Part shown: in pieces, positions 9,175 to 18,343 of the stretch
How the letters are laid out: each line of letters begins with the position of its first letter
Position numbering within the stretch: position 1 is the stretch's first letter
Assembly: GCA_963677355.2 (NCBI GenBank)
Contig: CAXXXQ010000002.1
Span: 744,001-808,000 of the forward strand
Length of the DNA stretch: 64,000 bases
Origin: Thiomicrorhabdus sp963677355
GTDB lineage: Bacteria; Pseudomonadota; Gammaproteobacteria; Thiomicrospirales; Thiomicrospiraceae
Reading direction: 5' to 3'
Translations under genes and position numbers: made by a program
Notes under the pieces: generated by a model
The model's database searches: none
What the model was told of the DNA's origin: nothing
Seen by the model: only the letters and a program-made list of their open reading frames with translations

Positions 9175-10328
9175 CCGTTCACCCTCTTACGAAAACGCAA
9201 AACCGCCAATACCCAAAGCAGAGTCACAAACCCGACCAGAATCAAGACATTCTGCCACAATTCCGCCCAACCTTGTCCTTTCAGGTAAACACCCCAAATC
9301 ACTTCCAGCTGGTACATGGCCGGAAAAATATGGGCCTGGACAACCGCTTCAGCCGACATGGAAGCAACCGGCATCATTAAGCCGGAGTACATAATGCCCG
9401 GTATCATGGTACCTAACATGGAGATCAATGCCGCGGCCGCCTGAGATTTTACAAAAGAAGATACCAATATCCCCATGGCGGCTGCACTCGTTACATAGAA
9501 CAGATTAGCTATAAGTAACACCGTAATCTCGCCTTTAAACGGTGCTTGAAATACCCAGGATGCCAACAAACAGAGAATTGAAATATTGATATAAGAGATC
9601 AAAACATAGGGCAGTAATTTCCCGGTAATGAACTCGCTTCTGCTGATGGTGGAAGCGTAGATATTAAAAATTGAACCGGTTTCTTTTTCCCGCACCACTC
9701 CCAAAGCAGCCAACATGGCAGGGGCAACAATCATGATCAAAATAATCAAGCCGCTACCGGTAGACCAGATACTTTTCATCTCGTTATTGTAGAGATAATG
9801 CGTTTCCAGCTTTACCGGTGACAACAATTGTTGTAGATCTTGCTCATTCAACCCTTGTTTCTTTATCACCCAGGTACGCATCAACTCGGTATTGTAATGA
9901 CCGTTGATTGCCATCAAATAAGCCGACACTACGGAGGCGCGGTAACTGAACATGCCATCGATTAAAGCCTGCACTTCGGCTTTATAGCCTTTTTGAATAC
10001 GCTGCGAAAATTCGGGAGGAATGACTAAGACAAAACGGGCATCTGAGGTTTCCAGCATTTCATCCGCCTGATCGGTTGTTTTCACATGGCCTTTATAATC
10101 GAAATAGCGGGAACTGATGAATTTGTAGGAATATTCCCGGCTTTCAGCCGAATTGTCGTAATCGACCACCACAAACGGCATTTTTTCGACATCGAAACTC
10201 AGGCCAAAACCCAGTACCAATAACATGACCAACGGGAAGACAAAAGCCATAGAGAAATAGACCCGATCTCGCCAGATTTCAATCCACTCTTTTTTGCTGA
10301 TAGTCCAGATTGTATGTCGGTTCATCAT
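9171..10328 (-). CDS. ABC-2 type exporter permease (YbhS-like)
   Basis: Second membrane subunit of the same exporter, 385 residues. It has an N-terminal membrane segment with FVFPLVMLLVLGFGLSFDV, a large periplasmic domain, then five membrane segments. VVREKETGSIFNIYASTISR is the ABC-2 coupling motif. It overlaps the fused ATPase gene upstream by 4 bp and the next permease downstream by 4 bp, so the three genes are translationally coupled. Presumed to form a heterodimeric channel with the downstream permease. Substrate not predictable. Confidence 0.9.
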   Translation of the reverse strand: MMNRHTIWTISKKEWIEIWRDRVYFSMAFVFPLVMLLVLGFGLSFDVEKMPFVVVDYDNSAESREYSYKFISSRYFDYKGHVKTTDQADEMLETSDARFVLVIPPEFSQRIQKGYKAEVQALIDGMFSYRASVVSAYLMAINGHYNTELMRTWVIKKQGLNEQDLQQLLSPVKLETHYLYNNEMKSIWSTGSGLIILIMIVAPAMLAALGVVREKETGSIFNIYASTISRSEFITGKLLPYVLISYINISILCLLASWVFQAPFKGEITVLLIANLFYVTSAAAMGILVSSFVKSQAAAALISMLGTMIPGIMYSGLMMPVASMSAEAVVQAHIFPAMYQLEVIWGVYLKGQGWAELWQNVLILVGFVTLLWVLAVLRFRKRVNG

Positions 10329-12277
10329 AAGACCACCTTGCGAGTTGATTTTTTCGACGACTCGATCTTATCGATAAACACATCTTCCAAAGACGGTTCT
10401 AAAACCATTTCATCTTCAATCTCAATCCGACTGTTTTGCAGCAGAATCAATACCTGTTCCCGGGTCTGTTGTAAACTTTGAGTAAACAGTTGCACCCGAC
10501 TACCGAATAGCGCCACCTTCTCGTAGCCGGCTTCCTCTAATAACGCCTGAGTCTGATAGGGATGCGACACTTTCAAACTCAATACCTGCCCTTTGAGGGT
10601 TTTCAAATCCTGTTTCAAGTTTTTGGGGGAGTCGTAAGCCACGACTTTACCGGCCTGCATCAACGCCAACCGATGGCAGTGTTCAGCCTCAAGCATGTAA
10701 TGTGTGGTGACGAGTATGGCTACCCCGGTCTGTTCTGCCAGTTGCACCAGTATTTGCCAAAACTCCCTGCGACCGATCGGGTCCACTCCGGAAGTCGGTT
10801 CGTCCAGAAACAGAACCCGCGGCTCATGAATCAAGGCACACCCTAATGCCAAACGCTGACGTTTACCCATCGGCAAGCTACCTGCCGTTGCATCTTGAAC
10901 AGACTGGAGATGCCCCATTTGCAGCACCCATTCGCGCCGCTCTTTCAGTTTGCGACCCGCTAAGCCATATATCCGCCCGAACAACTCGACGTTTTCCGAC
11001 ACCGTCAAATCCAGATAAAGAGAAAAAGCCTGCGACATATAACCGATGCTTTCCTTGATCGCCATCGACGAGGTCGCCATATTATGCCCGGCGACGTAAC
11101 CGGCTCCGGCAGAAGGCGGGAGAATACCGGTGAGCATTTTAATCACGGTACTTTTACCGGCACCGTTAGCGCCCAACAGACCGAAAATTTCTCCCGCTTT
11201 AACCTCAAAAGAGACCCGATCAGCCGCTGTAAACTTGCCGAAACGTCGAACCAGTTGATCAGCCTTAATCAATGCCGTTGCCGACTCTTCAGGCTCTGCT
11301 TTGCTCGGGGCGACACTTTCGTCCGGTGACTTGGCCGAACGACTCTCGCCTGAGTGGTGGTTTAATTGTTGAATAAAAACTTCTTCCAAACCGATCGGCG
11401 CGAAATACCAATTCGCCGACTCACCGGATAAAAGTTCTTCAATCTTGATTTCGGCCTGTTGTGCCGGAATATCAAAACCGACGATACGGATCATCTGACC
11501 GAGTTCTTCGGCTTGAGGAAATACCTGTTGAAGTTTGTTCAATAGGACTTTAGGCGCTTCACTTTCAATTTCGATTAACCAACCAGGCGTACGCGCGATA
11601 ATTTCATCCGCCGTACCTTGCTCCAGAACTTCACCCTGGTGCATAACGGATAGACGGTTAAATCGACTCGCCTCGTCCATATAAGCGGTCGAAATCAATG
11701 CGGTCATCTTTTCTTCCCGCACCAGACGATTCAACATCTCCCAAAAATCACGACGTGAAACCGGGTCTACCCCGGTGGTCGGTTCATCCAGAATGAGCAG
11801 ACTAGGCTGATGAATCAGAGTACACACCAAACCCAATTTCTGCTTCATCCCACCGGAAAGATTCTTCATGGCGCGATCTTTAAAGTCTGTCAGACTGGAA
11901 ACCTCCAATAACATCTGTTTACGTGCCTGTAATACAGAAAGAGGAACATTTCTTAGGTTGGCAAAGAAATCGATATTTTCATCAATGCTTAAATCGGGAT
12001 AGAGGTTCAACCCCAAGCCTTGCGGCATGAAACCGATTCGGTGTTTGATTTTCTCGGCTGTTTTATCCGAATCGATCAGTTGGTCAAAAACTCGGATATC
12101 ACCGGAATCAAAACGTAATACTCCGGAAACAGCTTGCATCAATGTACTTTTACCGGCACCGTCCGGACCGATCAAGCCGTAAATTTCCCCTGCTTCAATC
12201 GACAAGGAAACATCACAAACTGCCGGTGTCTTTTTATAGCGTTTGCTAAAGCCTTTAACCTCTACCGCCAAAGCCAT
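10325..12277 (-). CDS. Tandem-fused ABC exporter ATPase (YbhF-like)
   Basis: Cytoplasmic ATPase with two nucleotide-binding domains in one 650-residue chain. Domain 1 (about 5-230) has Walker A GPDGAGKST, signature LSGGMKQKLG and Walker B LLILDEPTTGVDP. Domain 2 (about 345-570) has Walker A GANGAGKST, a degenerate signature LPMGKRQRLALG and Walker B VLFLDEPTSGVDP. The non-canonical second signature is, as I recall, typical of the YbhF/RbbA group rather than a defect. A poorly conserved linker of about 100 residues joins the domains. It lies between the HlyD-like gene (2-bp gap) and the permeases. Confidence 0.93.
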   Translation of the reverse strand: MALAVEVKGFSKRYKKTPAVCDVSLSIEAGEIYGLIGPDGAGKSTLMQAVSGVLRFDSGDIRVFDQLIDSDKTAEKIKHRIGFMPQGLGLNLYPDLSIDENIDFFANLRNVPLSVLQARKQMLLEVSSLTDFKDRAMKNLSGGMKQKLGLVCTLIHQPSLLILDEPTTGVDPVSRRDFWEMLNRLVREEKMTALISTAYMDEASRFNRLSVMHQGEVLEQGTADEIIARTPGWLIEIESEAPKVLLNKLQQVFPQAEELGQMIRIVGFDIPAQQAEIKIEELLSGESANWYFAPIGLEEVFIQQLNHHSGESRSAKSPDESVAPSKAEPEESATALIKADQLVRRFGKFTAADRVSFEVKAGEIFGLLGANGAGKSTVIKMLTGILPPSAGAGYVAGHNMATSSMAIKESIGYMSQAFSLYLDLTVSENVELFGRIYGLAGRKLKERREWVLQMGHLQSVQDATAGSLPMGKRQRLALGCALIHEPRVLFLDEPTSGVDPIGRREFWQILVQLAEQTGVAILVTTHYMLEAEHCHRLALMQAGKVVAYDSPKNLKQDLKTLKGQVLSLKVSHPYQTQALLEEAGYEKVALFGSRVQLFTQSLQQTREQVLILLQNSRIEIEDEMVLEPSLEDVFIDKIESSKKSTRKVVL

Positions 12278-12279
12278 CC

Positions 12280-13356
12280 TTATTTCACCTGGATATAAGC
12301 GTCGGCAGGCAGTCCCGGGGTAATGCGTTGTTGTGGGTTTTCGTCCAGATACAGTTTGATCGCATAAACTAATTTGACCCGTTCGTCCTGAGTCTGAACT
12401 TCTTTGGGAGTGAATTCGGTTTGCGATGCGATATAACGAATGGTCGCTATAAAATCGGTATCCGGCATCGAATCAATTTTGATATTGGCTTTTTGATTAA
12501 GGTGGACTAAACCGACTTTGCCTTCGGCGATATAACCTTTCAGATAGACCTCGTTTAAATTCACGATATTAAACAGGCCTGAACCCGCGGCGATCACCTC
12601 GCCTTCATTTGCTAATTTTGTTGTGATAACACCTTCCGTTGGCGCTTTGATCTGCATATCAGCCAGAATACTTTCCGCTTCGGCCAAACTCGCCTCGGCT
12701 TGTAAAACTTGGGCGGAAACCGCATTCACTTGCTGTTGTTGAGCCTCTATCTGACTCCAACCCAACTGTGCTTCATTCAAGGCTTTGCGGGCTTTATCCA
12801 AAGCGGCACGGGCGATACGAACTTCGTCATCGGCCACTTTCTTTGCAAGCAAAGCACTTTCATGTTGATGTTTTTGAATGGTGCCCTTTTCATATAACCT
12901 GCGATAACGTGTTTCGTCAACAGCGGCTTGCTCCGCATTTTGCACGGCACTGTTCAAAACCGCTTTGGCATGCGCGATAGTCGATTCCGCAGTTTCAATC
13001 TGTAACGGCACTTGCTGCTTTAACACAGACAGACTGGTCTGTGCAGCTTTCAACTGTGCCTGAACAGCAGCATAGGCTGCCTTAGCCTGCGCGACCTGCG
13101 CTTTAACTTGAGTATCGTCCAATACAGCAAGTATTTGCCCTCGCTTGACCTGATCCCCTTCACGTACTTTTAACTGCATGATTTTACCGGCTACTTTGGT
13201 CGAGGCTAAATAGTGCTCCGCCTCGGTACGTCCGTTCAGTTTGATCACTCCGTCATCCAAACCATTTGCTTGTTTTTGATAATAAAAAATAGCCGTAGCG
13301 ACAAAAACAATTACTAAAACTAATAAAACCAGACGCGCCTTTAATTTCGGAGTCAT
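12280..13356 (-). CDS. HlyD/MFP-family periplasmic adaptor (YbhG-like)
   Basis: Membrane fusion protein of the exporter. After a short cytoplasmic N-terminus there is one membrane anchor (RLVLLVLVIVFVATAIFYY), a lipoyl-like half (VAGKIMQLKVREGDQVKRG), a long Ala/Gln-rich coiled-coil hairpin (about residues 85-215) and the second lipoyl/beta-barrel half (IKAPTEGVITTKLANEGEV). I take the ATG at 13356 as start; upstream in-frame codons give only a short non-family TTG-initiated extension. First gene of the exporter operon, divergent from roxA. With an outer-membrane TolC partner encoded elsewhere it would form an envelope-spanning pump. Confidence 0.92.
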   Translation of the reverse strand: MTPKLKARLVLLVLVIVFVATAIFYYQKQANGLDDGVIKLNGRTEAEHYLASTKVAGKIMQLKVREGDQVKRGQILAVLDDTQVKAQVAQAKAAYAAVQAQLKAAQTSLSVLKQQVPLQIETAESTIAHAKAVLNSAVQNAEQAAVDETRYRRLYEKGTIQKHQHESALLAKKVADDEVRIARAALDKARKALNEAQLGWSQIEAQQQQVNAVSAQVLQAEASLAEAESILADMQIKAPTEGVITTKLANEGEVIAAGSGLFNIVNLNEVYLKGYIAEGKVGLVHLNQKANIKIDSMPDTDFIATIRYIASQTEFTPKEVQTQDERVKLVYAIKLYLDENPQQRITPGLPADAYIQVK

Positions 13357-13482
13357 TATTTTTTCCAATTTGTTGTAGGGGAAATCACGCAAAACATGAA
13401 CAAAATTTGATCGAACCGTTATGCAGAAACGGGAAACAGTTATAATCTACTAAATTTTCTCGCAACTGTAAGCCTATTTAAC

Positions 13483-14652
13483 ATGATTCATTTCAATCAA
13501 ATCGACAAATCCACTTTTTTGAACGAATTTTGGCAAAAAAAGCCACTTGTCATCCGCAATGCCCTAGCCGATTTCCAATCACCGGTCAGCCCTGAAGAAC
13601 TGGCTGGCCTGTCTTTGGAAGAAGAGATCGAGAGTCGAATCGTCGTCCAGCATTCGGACACCGATTATGAACTCAAAAAAGGCCCTTTCGATGAAGAGAC
13701 CTATCAATCCCTGCCGGAACAGAACTGGACCCTGCTGATTCAAGGAGTCGACCGTCTGCTTCCTGAAGTGACGGATCTCTTAGACGATTTCAATTTTCTA
13801 CCGCGCTGGCGTATCGACGACATTATGATCAGCTATGCCACTACCGGTGGCAATGTCGGTCCGCATTTCGATCACTATGACGTGTTTCTGTTACAGGCAG
13901 CCGGCAAACGCCGTTGGATGCTGACTTCACAGGAATGTTCGGAAGACAACTACATCCAAGGGGTGGATCTGCGCTTAATGAAAAGCTTCAAAGTGGAAGA
14001 AGACTATGTGTTCGAACCGGGGGATATTCTCTACATTCCGCCGAAATGGGGACATCATGGAGTTGCGCTGGATGACGAATGCATGACCTACTCGGTAGGT
14101 TACCGCACCTACCGTGGTCAGGAGCTGTGGGACAGTTTCGGAGATCATTTATCTGAAACCGGTGCTTTCAAAGATCTATATATCGATCCGCAATGGCCTG
14201 ATAATTTGAACCCCGGCGAGGTCACCGCCGCCGCCGCGGTTCAGGCTCAACAACTTTTAAAGCAAGTTATCGAAAACCCGAATCTACTGCACACCTGGTT
14301 TGGACGCTTCGCGACTCAATTAGATCAAGTCGCTGCACAACAACTTCCCGAGCCTCTGACAGAAGAAGAAACTCCTTCTCTGGATGATTTTGTCGGTGCC
14401 TTACAGGTAGAAACCGGCTTGATCAAAGATCCGGTCTGCCGTTTTGCTTATGCCGAAATTGCCGGTAAAACCCAGCTCTATCTCAACGGTAGTATCTGGA
14501 ACGATTTTGGTGCCGAAGCCCAATTCATCGCTTTACTGGCCAACAATAGCTTCTTGACCCAAGAACAAATCAATAACGCCACCCAGCATCCTGGTAATCT
14601 GGAATTATTGTTCGATCTATGGAAATTGCAATATTTGACCTTTATCGAGTAA
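13483..14652 (+). CDS. roxA: Ribosomal protein uL16 arginine 3-hydroxylase (JmjC oxygenase)
   Basis: Fe(II)/2-oxoglutarate-dependent JmjC oxygenase of the YcfD/RoxA family, which hydroxylates an arginine of ribosomal protein uL16. The iron ligands are visible as HFDHYDVF (HxD) around residue 130 and the distal His in IPPKWGHHGVAL about 60 residues later. The N-terminal FWQKKPLVIRNA, DDIMISYATTGGNVGPHFD and the C-terminal helical dimerisation region also match the family. Length (389) is close to E. coli YcfD (373). The small change is a slightly longer C-terminus. It starts 126 bp from the divergent exporter operon. Confidence 0.93.
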   Translation: MIHFNQIDKSTFLNEFWQKKPLVIRNALADFQSPVSPEELAGLSLEEEIESRIVVQHSDTDYELKKGPFDEETYQSLPEQNWTLLIQGVDRLLPEVTDLLDDFNFLPRWRIDDIMISYATTGGNVGPHFDHYDVFLLQAAGKRRWMLTSQECSEDNYIQGVDLRLMKSFKVEEDYVFEPGDILYIPPKWGHHGVALDDECMTYSVGYRTYRGQELWDSFGDHLSETGAFKDLYIDPQWPDNLNPGEVTAAAAVQAQQLLKQVIENPNLLHTWFGRFATQLDQVAAQQLPEPLTEEETPSLDDFVGALQVETGLIKDPVCRFAYAEIAGKTQLYLNGSIWNDFGAEAQFIALLANNSFLTQEQINNATQHPGNLELLFDLWKLQYLTFIE

Positions 14653-14695
14653 TAATTTTCGTTCCATGCACTGAGAAAGAATTGGATCATCGGCC

Positions 14696-15151
14696 ATGAG
14701 TTACCGTCAATACGACTTTACAGTCTCCGGTTTAGAGCGTTTTATTGTCGCTCAAAAAGAGACCTATGCAAGCGCTCTGGCCGAATTACAGGCAGGACGA
14801 AAACGTAGCCATTGGATGTGGTACATCTTTCCGCAGGTAGCCGGTTTAGGGCGCACGGATATCGCGATATTTTTTGCCGTCAAAGATATCGACGAAGCCA
14901 AGGCATATTTGAAACACCCTGTTCTTGGATCACGTTTAATCGATTGCACTCAAGCGGTAATGGCGATTGAAGGTTCGACTTTATTGAAAATCTTCGGCAA
15001 ACCGGATAACCGTAAGTTCTGTTCCTGTATGACGCTCTTTTCCGAAGTAGCGGAAACCCCAGAACACCAAGCACTCTTCACTGCAGCGATTAAAAAGTAT
15101 TGTCAGCAGAAAGACGAAAAAACGCTCGCTATTCTCAATGATGCTGAATGA
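14696..15151 (+). CDS. DUF1810 family protein
   Basis: A 151-residue soluble protein of the DUF1810 family, sometimes misannotated as calpastatin. The family hallmarks are visible: FIVAQKETYASALAELQAGRK, then HWMWYIFPQVAGLG, then AKAYLKHPVLGSRLIDCT, and FGKPDNRKFCSCMTLF near residue 105. The biochemical function of the family is not established to my knowledge. It lies 43 bp after roxA on the same strand and may be co-transcribed. Confidence 0.85.
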   Translation: MSYRQYDFTVSGLERFIVAQKETYASALAELQAGRKRSHWMWYIFPQVAGLGRTDIAIFFAVKDIDEAKAYLKHPVLGSRLIDCTQAVMAIEGSTLLKIFGKPDNRKFCSCMTLFSEVAETPEHQALFTAAIKKYCQQKDEKTLAILNDAE

Positions 15152-15211
15152 GATAGCCACATGTTCATCTTTGTCACTGCTAATCCATGGCTGACTAACA
15201 GATCCCGTAAA

Positions 15212-15247
15212 TAAAAAATCCGCTGGCGTTAAATAACATCAGCGGAT
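15212..15247 (-). terminator. Intrinsic terminator of the M16 peptidase gene
   Basis: On the minus strand ATCCGCTG and CAGCGGAT form an 8-bp stem around a loop of about 14 nt, followed by ATTTTTTATTT. It begins 21 bp after the peptidase stop codon. Confidence 0.8.
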
Positions 15248-15267
15248 AGATGACTCAAAAGATATAT

Positions 15268-18210
15268 TTACAGAGTAAAGATTTCAAAACCGTTATCTGC
15301 AACGATCTCTTTCATACCGCTATGGGTCAAGACGGCTGAAGAGTAATTATCCGTCGATAGATATTTGTCGGCGACTTCTCTTAGTTCTTCGATGGTAGTC
15401 GAAATAACGCCTAGACGATAAGCCATACGAATGTCGTGAGTACGACCATATAACTTCTGATAGAAGGCTTTCTTCATTTCTCCGGCAGGCGATCCCGGTT
15501 TATCCATGGCACTGATTACGTTAAGAATGGCTTCATCCACCTTGGCTTGGGTCGCTTCCGAACTCATTAACCAGTCTTTGGCACGTTTAAAGTCATCATA
15601 AGTTTCCAGTAAACGCGGATCACGGTAGGAGAAGAACACAAAAGCGCCCGCTTCCGAATTATAGGTGGCGCCACCGCCATAGGCGCCACCTTTCTCACGT
15701 ACGGCCGAGTGCAGGAAGCCGTTGCGCAAACAAGCGCCCAGCACCGCCAATTTCGGCGCGTCTTCGTGATCGTTCATGACAGCCGGGTACGCCATGGCAC
15801 AGAAGTTTACTTGCGTGCTGGTCACCCATGCCTGATGAACCGGTGATTGATCGGCTTGAACACTAAACGCCGAACTCGATCCATGCTCCGCAGCCGTTCT
15901 CTTATCCCAAACGCCGTTCATAGCCGCTAAGGCCGAATCCATTCCGCTTTCATCGGAGATCAATAGAGCCTGTTTACTGGCGCTGCTGATTTTTTTCTGC
16001 ATGGTTTGCAGGTTTTCACCTAAGACATCAATTGCTGAAGAGTCACTCTGCAAAGATTCATGCAGTTTTTTGATGGTCTGTATACCTTTGAAACCGGAAC
16101 GTTCGAATTTCCATTTGGACGCCGGACTCATATTTTGCACCGCAGCCATCATCGCCTGGCCGTGACCGTTACCGGTCACTCCATGATCGATTGAAGCACG
16201 AATCTGGGAAATTAGGTCGTTTAAGCGCTGAGTTTCGTCGAAACGCGCTTCATTCAAGGTTTCATCCAGCAATTCCGTCATCGGCTGCTGGTTATGGTTC
16301 AATGCCTTGGAGGAAAGAATGAAATGGCTATGACAACCTTGAGGATGACCGACTTTAGAATGAACCCTTGAACGGGCGCTCAAGCTACCGGTCACGGCTG
16401 CTTGATGCGATTGGGTCTGAATGTAATCCCTTCCGGCACTGCCCACTTCGGTAATGCAGCTATTCAGGATCGGCATCAACTCTTGTTCGGTTTCGCTCAA
16501 TTCCGGCAATTCCAGAACGATTTGTTCATAGGTCAAACCATTCGTGCCGCACAGGTAACTGCTGACTTCCATATCGGCAATCTGGCTTTGAGTTGCCTGA
16601 TATTGTTTGATCTCAGCCGGAATATCCTCTTTAGTCACCTCCGGAAGAATACTTGGGTCATCCTCTTGTGCTTGACGTTCATCCAAAGCAACCGCCAAGT
16701 CGACAATAGCCTGCTTCTGCTCATCGGTCAACTGAGACTGAATTTCGGCCAATTTCGCTTTCTCCGCCTGCTCTTTTTTAGCAGACAGCTCGGTATCCGG
16801 CTTCATGGTCAGACGCACTCGATGCGGATTGTCCAACAACAATTTCTTCACCAAATTCGGAATGAAATCAGCAGATTTCACTTCGTCTTCCAACTGCTTC
16901 AAAGCGTGATCGATATCCAGTAAGGCAATCGGATCACCATCATGCAGGGCACCAGCCAGAGAGTGTAAAATCAATTGCAGACCGTAAGGGTAACTATCCC
17001 CACCCACTTCTCGTTGCGAAAGTTCCAGCTGATGCAACATCGCCTCAACTTGTGACTGCTCGACACCTTCTTCGGCAATACGCTGCAGTTCAGTCATAAT
17101 CAACTCTTCAACCGCTTGCGCGTGCTCCGGTTCCGAACCTTGCACCCCAACCACAAACGCCATCTCTTTATTGGACTCTTCAAAGCCTAACAGCGGAGAC
17201 GGCGCATTAGCCAAGTCAGTATCTTCCAGTGCTTTACGCAGTGGTGAAGCACTGTTGTCTAACAACACCGCCGCCAATAAGTGGCCGCGCAATACATTTA
17301 ACGGGTCCTGATTCTGTCCCAGCAACCAAGCTAGAACGATATGAGTTTTTGCAGTGGTATCTTCTTCATCGAAGGCATAGGCTTTTTCGATCGCTTTCGG
17401 TTCGCTGTAACGCTGCTCAAGACTGACATGTACCTGAGGAACCGTATCCTGGAAACGCGCTAGAGCCAACTCTTCAAACTGAGTCTGGTGCTCTTTGGCA
17501 GAGATTTCACCATACGTCATGAACACCGCATTGGAAGGGTGATAGTGTAATTTATGAAAATCCACCAACTGCTGATAGGTCAAATCAGGAATATCCTCAG
17601 GTTCGCCACCCGAGTTGTAGTGATAAGTACTACTAGGATAGAGTTCTGCGGTTAGAGTCTGCCACAAGGTGGATACCGGCGAACTCATCGCCCCTTTCAT
17701 CTCATTGAACACCACCCCTTTATAAGTCAAAGGCGATTCCGGATTGGTCATCTCTTCGAACTCAAAACGGTGCCCTTCCTGAGCAAAATCCAACTCATTC
17801 AGGTTCGGGAAAAACACCGCATCCATATAGACTTGCAACAAGTTCTGAAAATCTTTGCGGTTCTCGGTCGCAAACGGATAGGCGGTCCAGTCACTGGAGG
17901 TAAAGGCGTTCATAAAGGTATTCAGTGAACGACGAATCATCATGAAAAACGGATCACGGACCGGATATTTTTCACTGCCGCACAGTGTCGTATGTTCCAG
18001 AATATGCGCTACCCCGGTTGAATCCATCGGCACCGTCCGCAATGCAACCAGAAACACATTCTGCGGATCATCTGCAGCCAGATGATAATGCTCGGCACCC
18101 GTCACCTTGTGAACATAGTGTTCGACAGTCACGTTCAAAGTATCGATAAAATGGGAGTTCTTAAATTCAAATGCGGGATGGACAGTTTTCAACGTTGGAT
18201 TTGGCGTCAT
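15268..18210 (-). CDS. M16C presequence-protease-like zinc metallopeptidase
   Basis: Large zinc peptidase related to mitochondrial presequence protease and yeast Cym1 (M16C), likely degrading peptides. The inverted zinc motif HxxEH appears as GVAHILEHTTLCGSEKYPVR near the N-terminus, with the downstream glutamate in the usual NEMKGAMSSP region. The later DPFFMMIRRSLNTFMNAFTS and the AGAFVFFSYRDPR segment are also family-typical. The length, 980 residues, fits the four-domain clam-shell fold. I choose the ATG at 18210 (MTPNPTLKTVHPAF); a longer open frame to 18327 adds a basic non-conserved extension. No signal peptide, so probably cytoplasmic. Confidence 0.9.
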   Translation of the reverse strand: MTPNPTLKTVHPAFEFKNSHFIDTLNVTVEHYVHKVTGAEHYHLAADDPQNVFLVALRTVPMDSTGVAHILEHTTLCGSEKYPVRDPFFMMIRRSLNTFMNAFTSSDWTAYPFATENRKDFQNLLQVYMDAVFFPNLNELDFAQEGHRFEFEEMTNPESPLTYKGVVFNEMKGAMSSPVSTLWQTLTAELYPSSTYHYNSGGEPEDIPDLTYQQLVDFHKLHYHPSNAVFMTYGEISAKEHQTQFEELALARFQDTVPQVHVSLEQRYSEPKAIEKAYAFDEEDTTAKTHIVLAWLLGQNQDPLNVLRGHLLAAVLLDNSASPLRKALEDTDLANAPSPLLGFEESNKEMAFVVGVQGSEPEHAQAVEELIMTELQRIAEEGVEQSQVEAMLHQLELSQREVGGDSYPYGLQLILHSLAGALHDGDPIALLDIDHALKQLEDEVKSADFIPNLVKKLLLDNPHRVRLTMKPDTELSAKKEQAEKAKLAEIQSQLTDEQKQAIVDLAVALDERQAQEDDPSILPEVTKEDIPAEIKQYQATQSQIADMEVSSYLCGTNGLTYEQIVLELPELSETEQELMPILNSCITEVGSAGRDYIQTQSHQAAVTGSLSARSRVHSKVGHPQGCHSHFILSSKALNHNQQPMTELLDETLNEARFDETQRLNDLISQIRASIDHGVTGNGHGQAMMAAVQNMSPASKWKFERSGFKGIQTIKKLHESLQSDSSAIDVLGENLQTMQKKISSASKQALLISDESGMDSALAAMNGVWDKRTAAEHGSSSAFSVQADQSPVHQAWVTSTQVNFCAMAYPAVMNDHEDAPKLAVLGACLRNGFLHSAVREKGGAYGGGATYNSEAGAFVFFSYRDPRLLETYDDFKRAKDWLMSSEATQAKVDEAILNVISAMDKPGSPAGEMKKAFYQKLYGRTHDIRMAYRLGVISTTIEELREVADKYLSTDNYSSAVLTHSGMKEIVADNGFEIFTL

Positions 18211-18282
18211 ATTATTCTCATATTTTTGACATTGCATGAAGCGACCCTGCTTCATCATGGATTTTTTTAAACTGATTATAAA

Positions 18283-18310
18283 CAAAAAAAGGCCATTCAT
18301 AATGGCCTTT
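18283..18310 (-). terminator. Intrinsic terminator after pnp
   Basis: Minus-strand AAAGGCCATT and AATGGCCTTT form a stem, followed by TTTTTGTTTAT. It starts 34 bp downstream of the pnp stop codon. Confidence 0.85.
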
Positions 18311-18343
18311 AATACGTAGTTGGGCAAATAGAACTAAAGAGAC

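Noticed and set aside
10760..10920. Degenerate second ABC signature (LPMGKRQRLALG) as evidence of an inactive exporter
   Set aside because: YbhF/RbbA-type ATPases normally carry an LPxG-RQRL sequence here, and both Walker motifs are intact.
13357..13392. Longer TTG-initiated starts for the HlyD-like, purB, thpR, M16 peptidase and DUF89 genes
   Set aside because: The extensions are not family-like and lack Shine-Dalgarno sequences, while internal ATG codons give normal N-termini.
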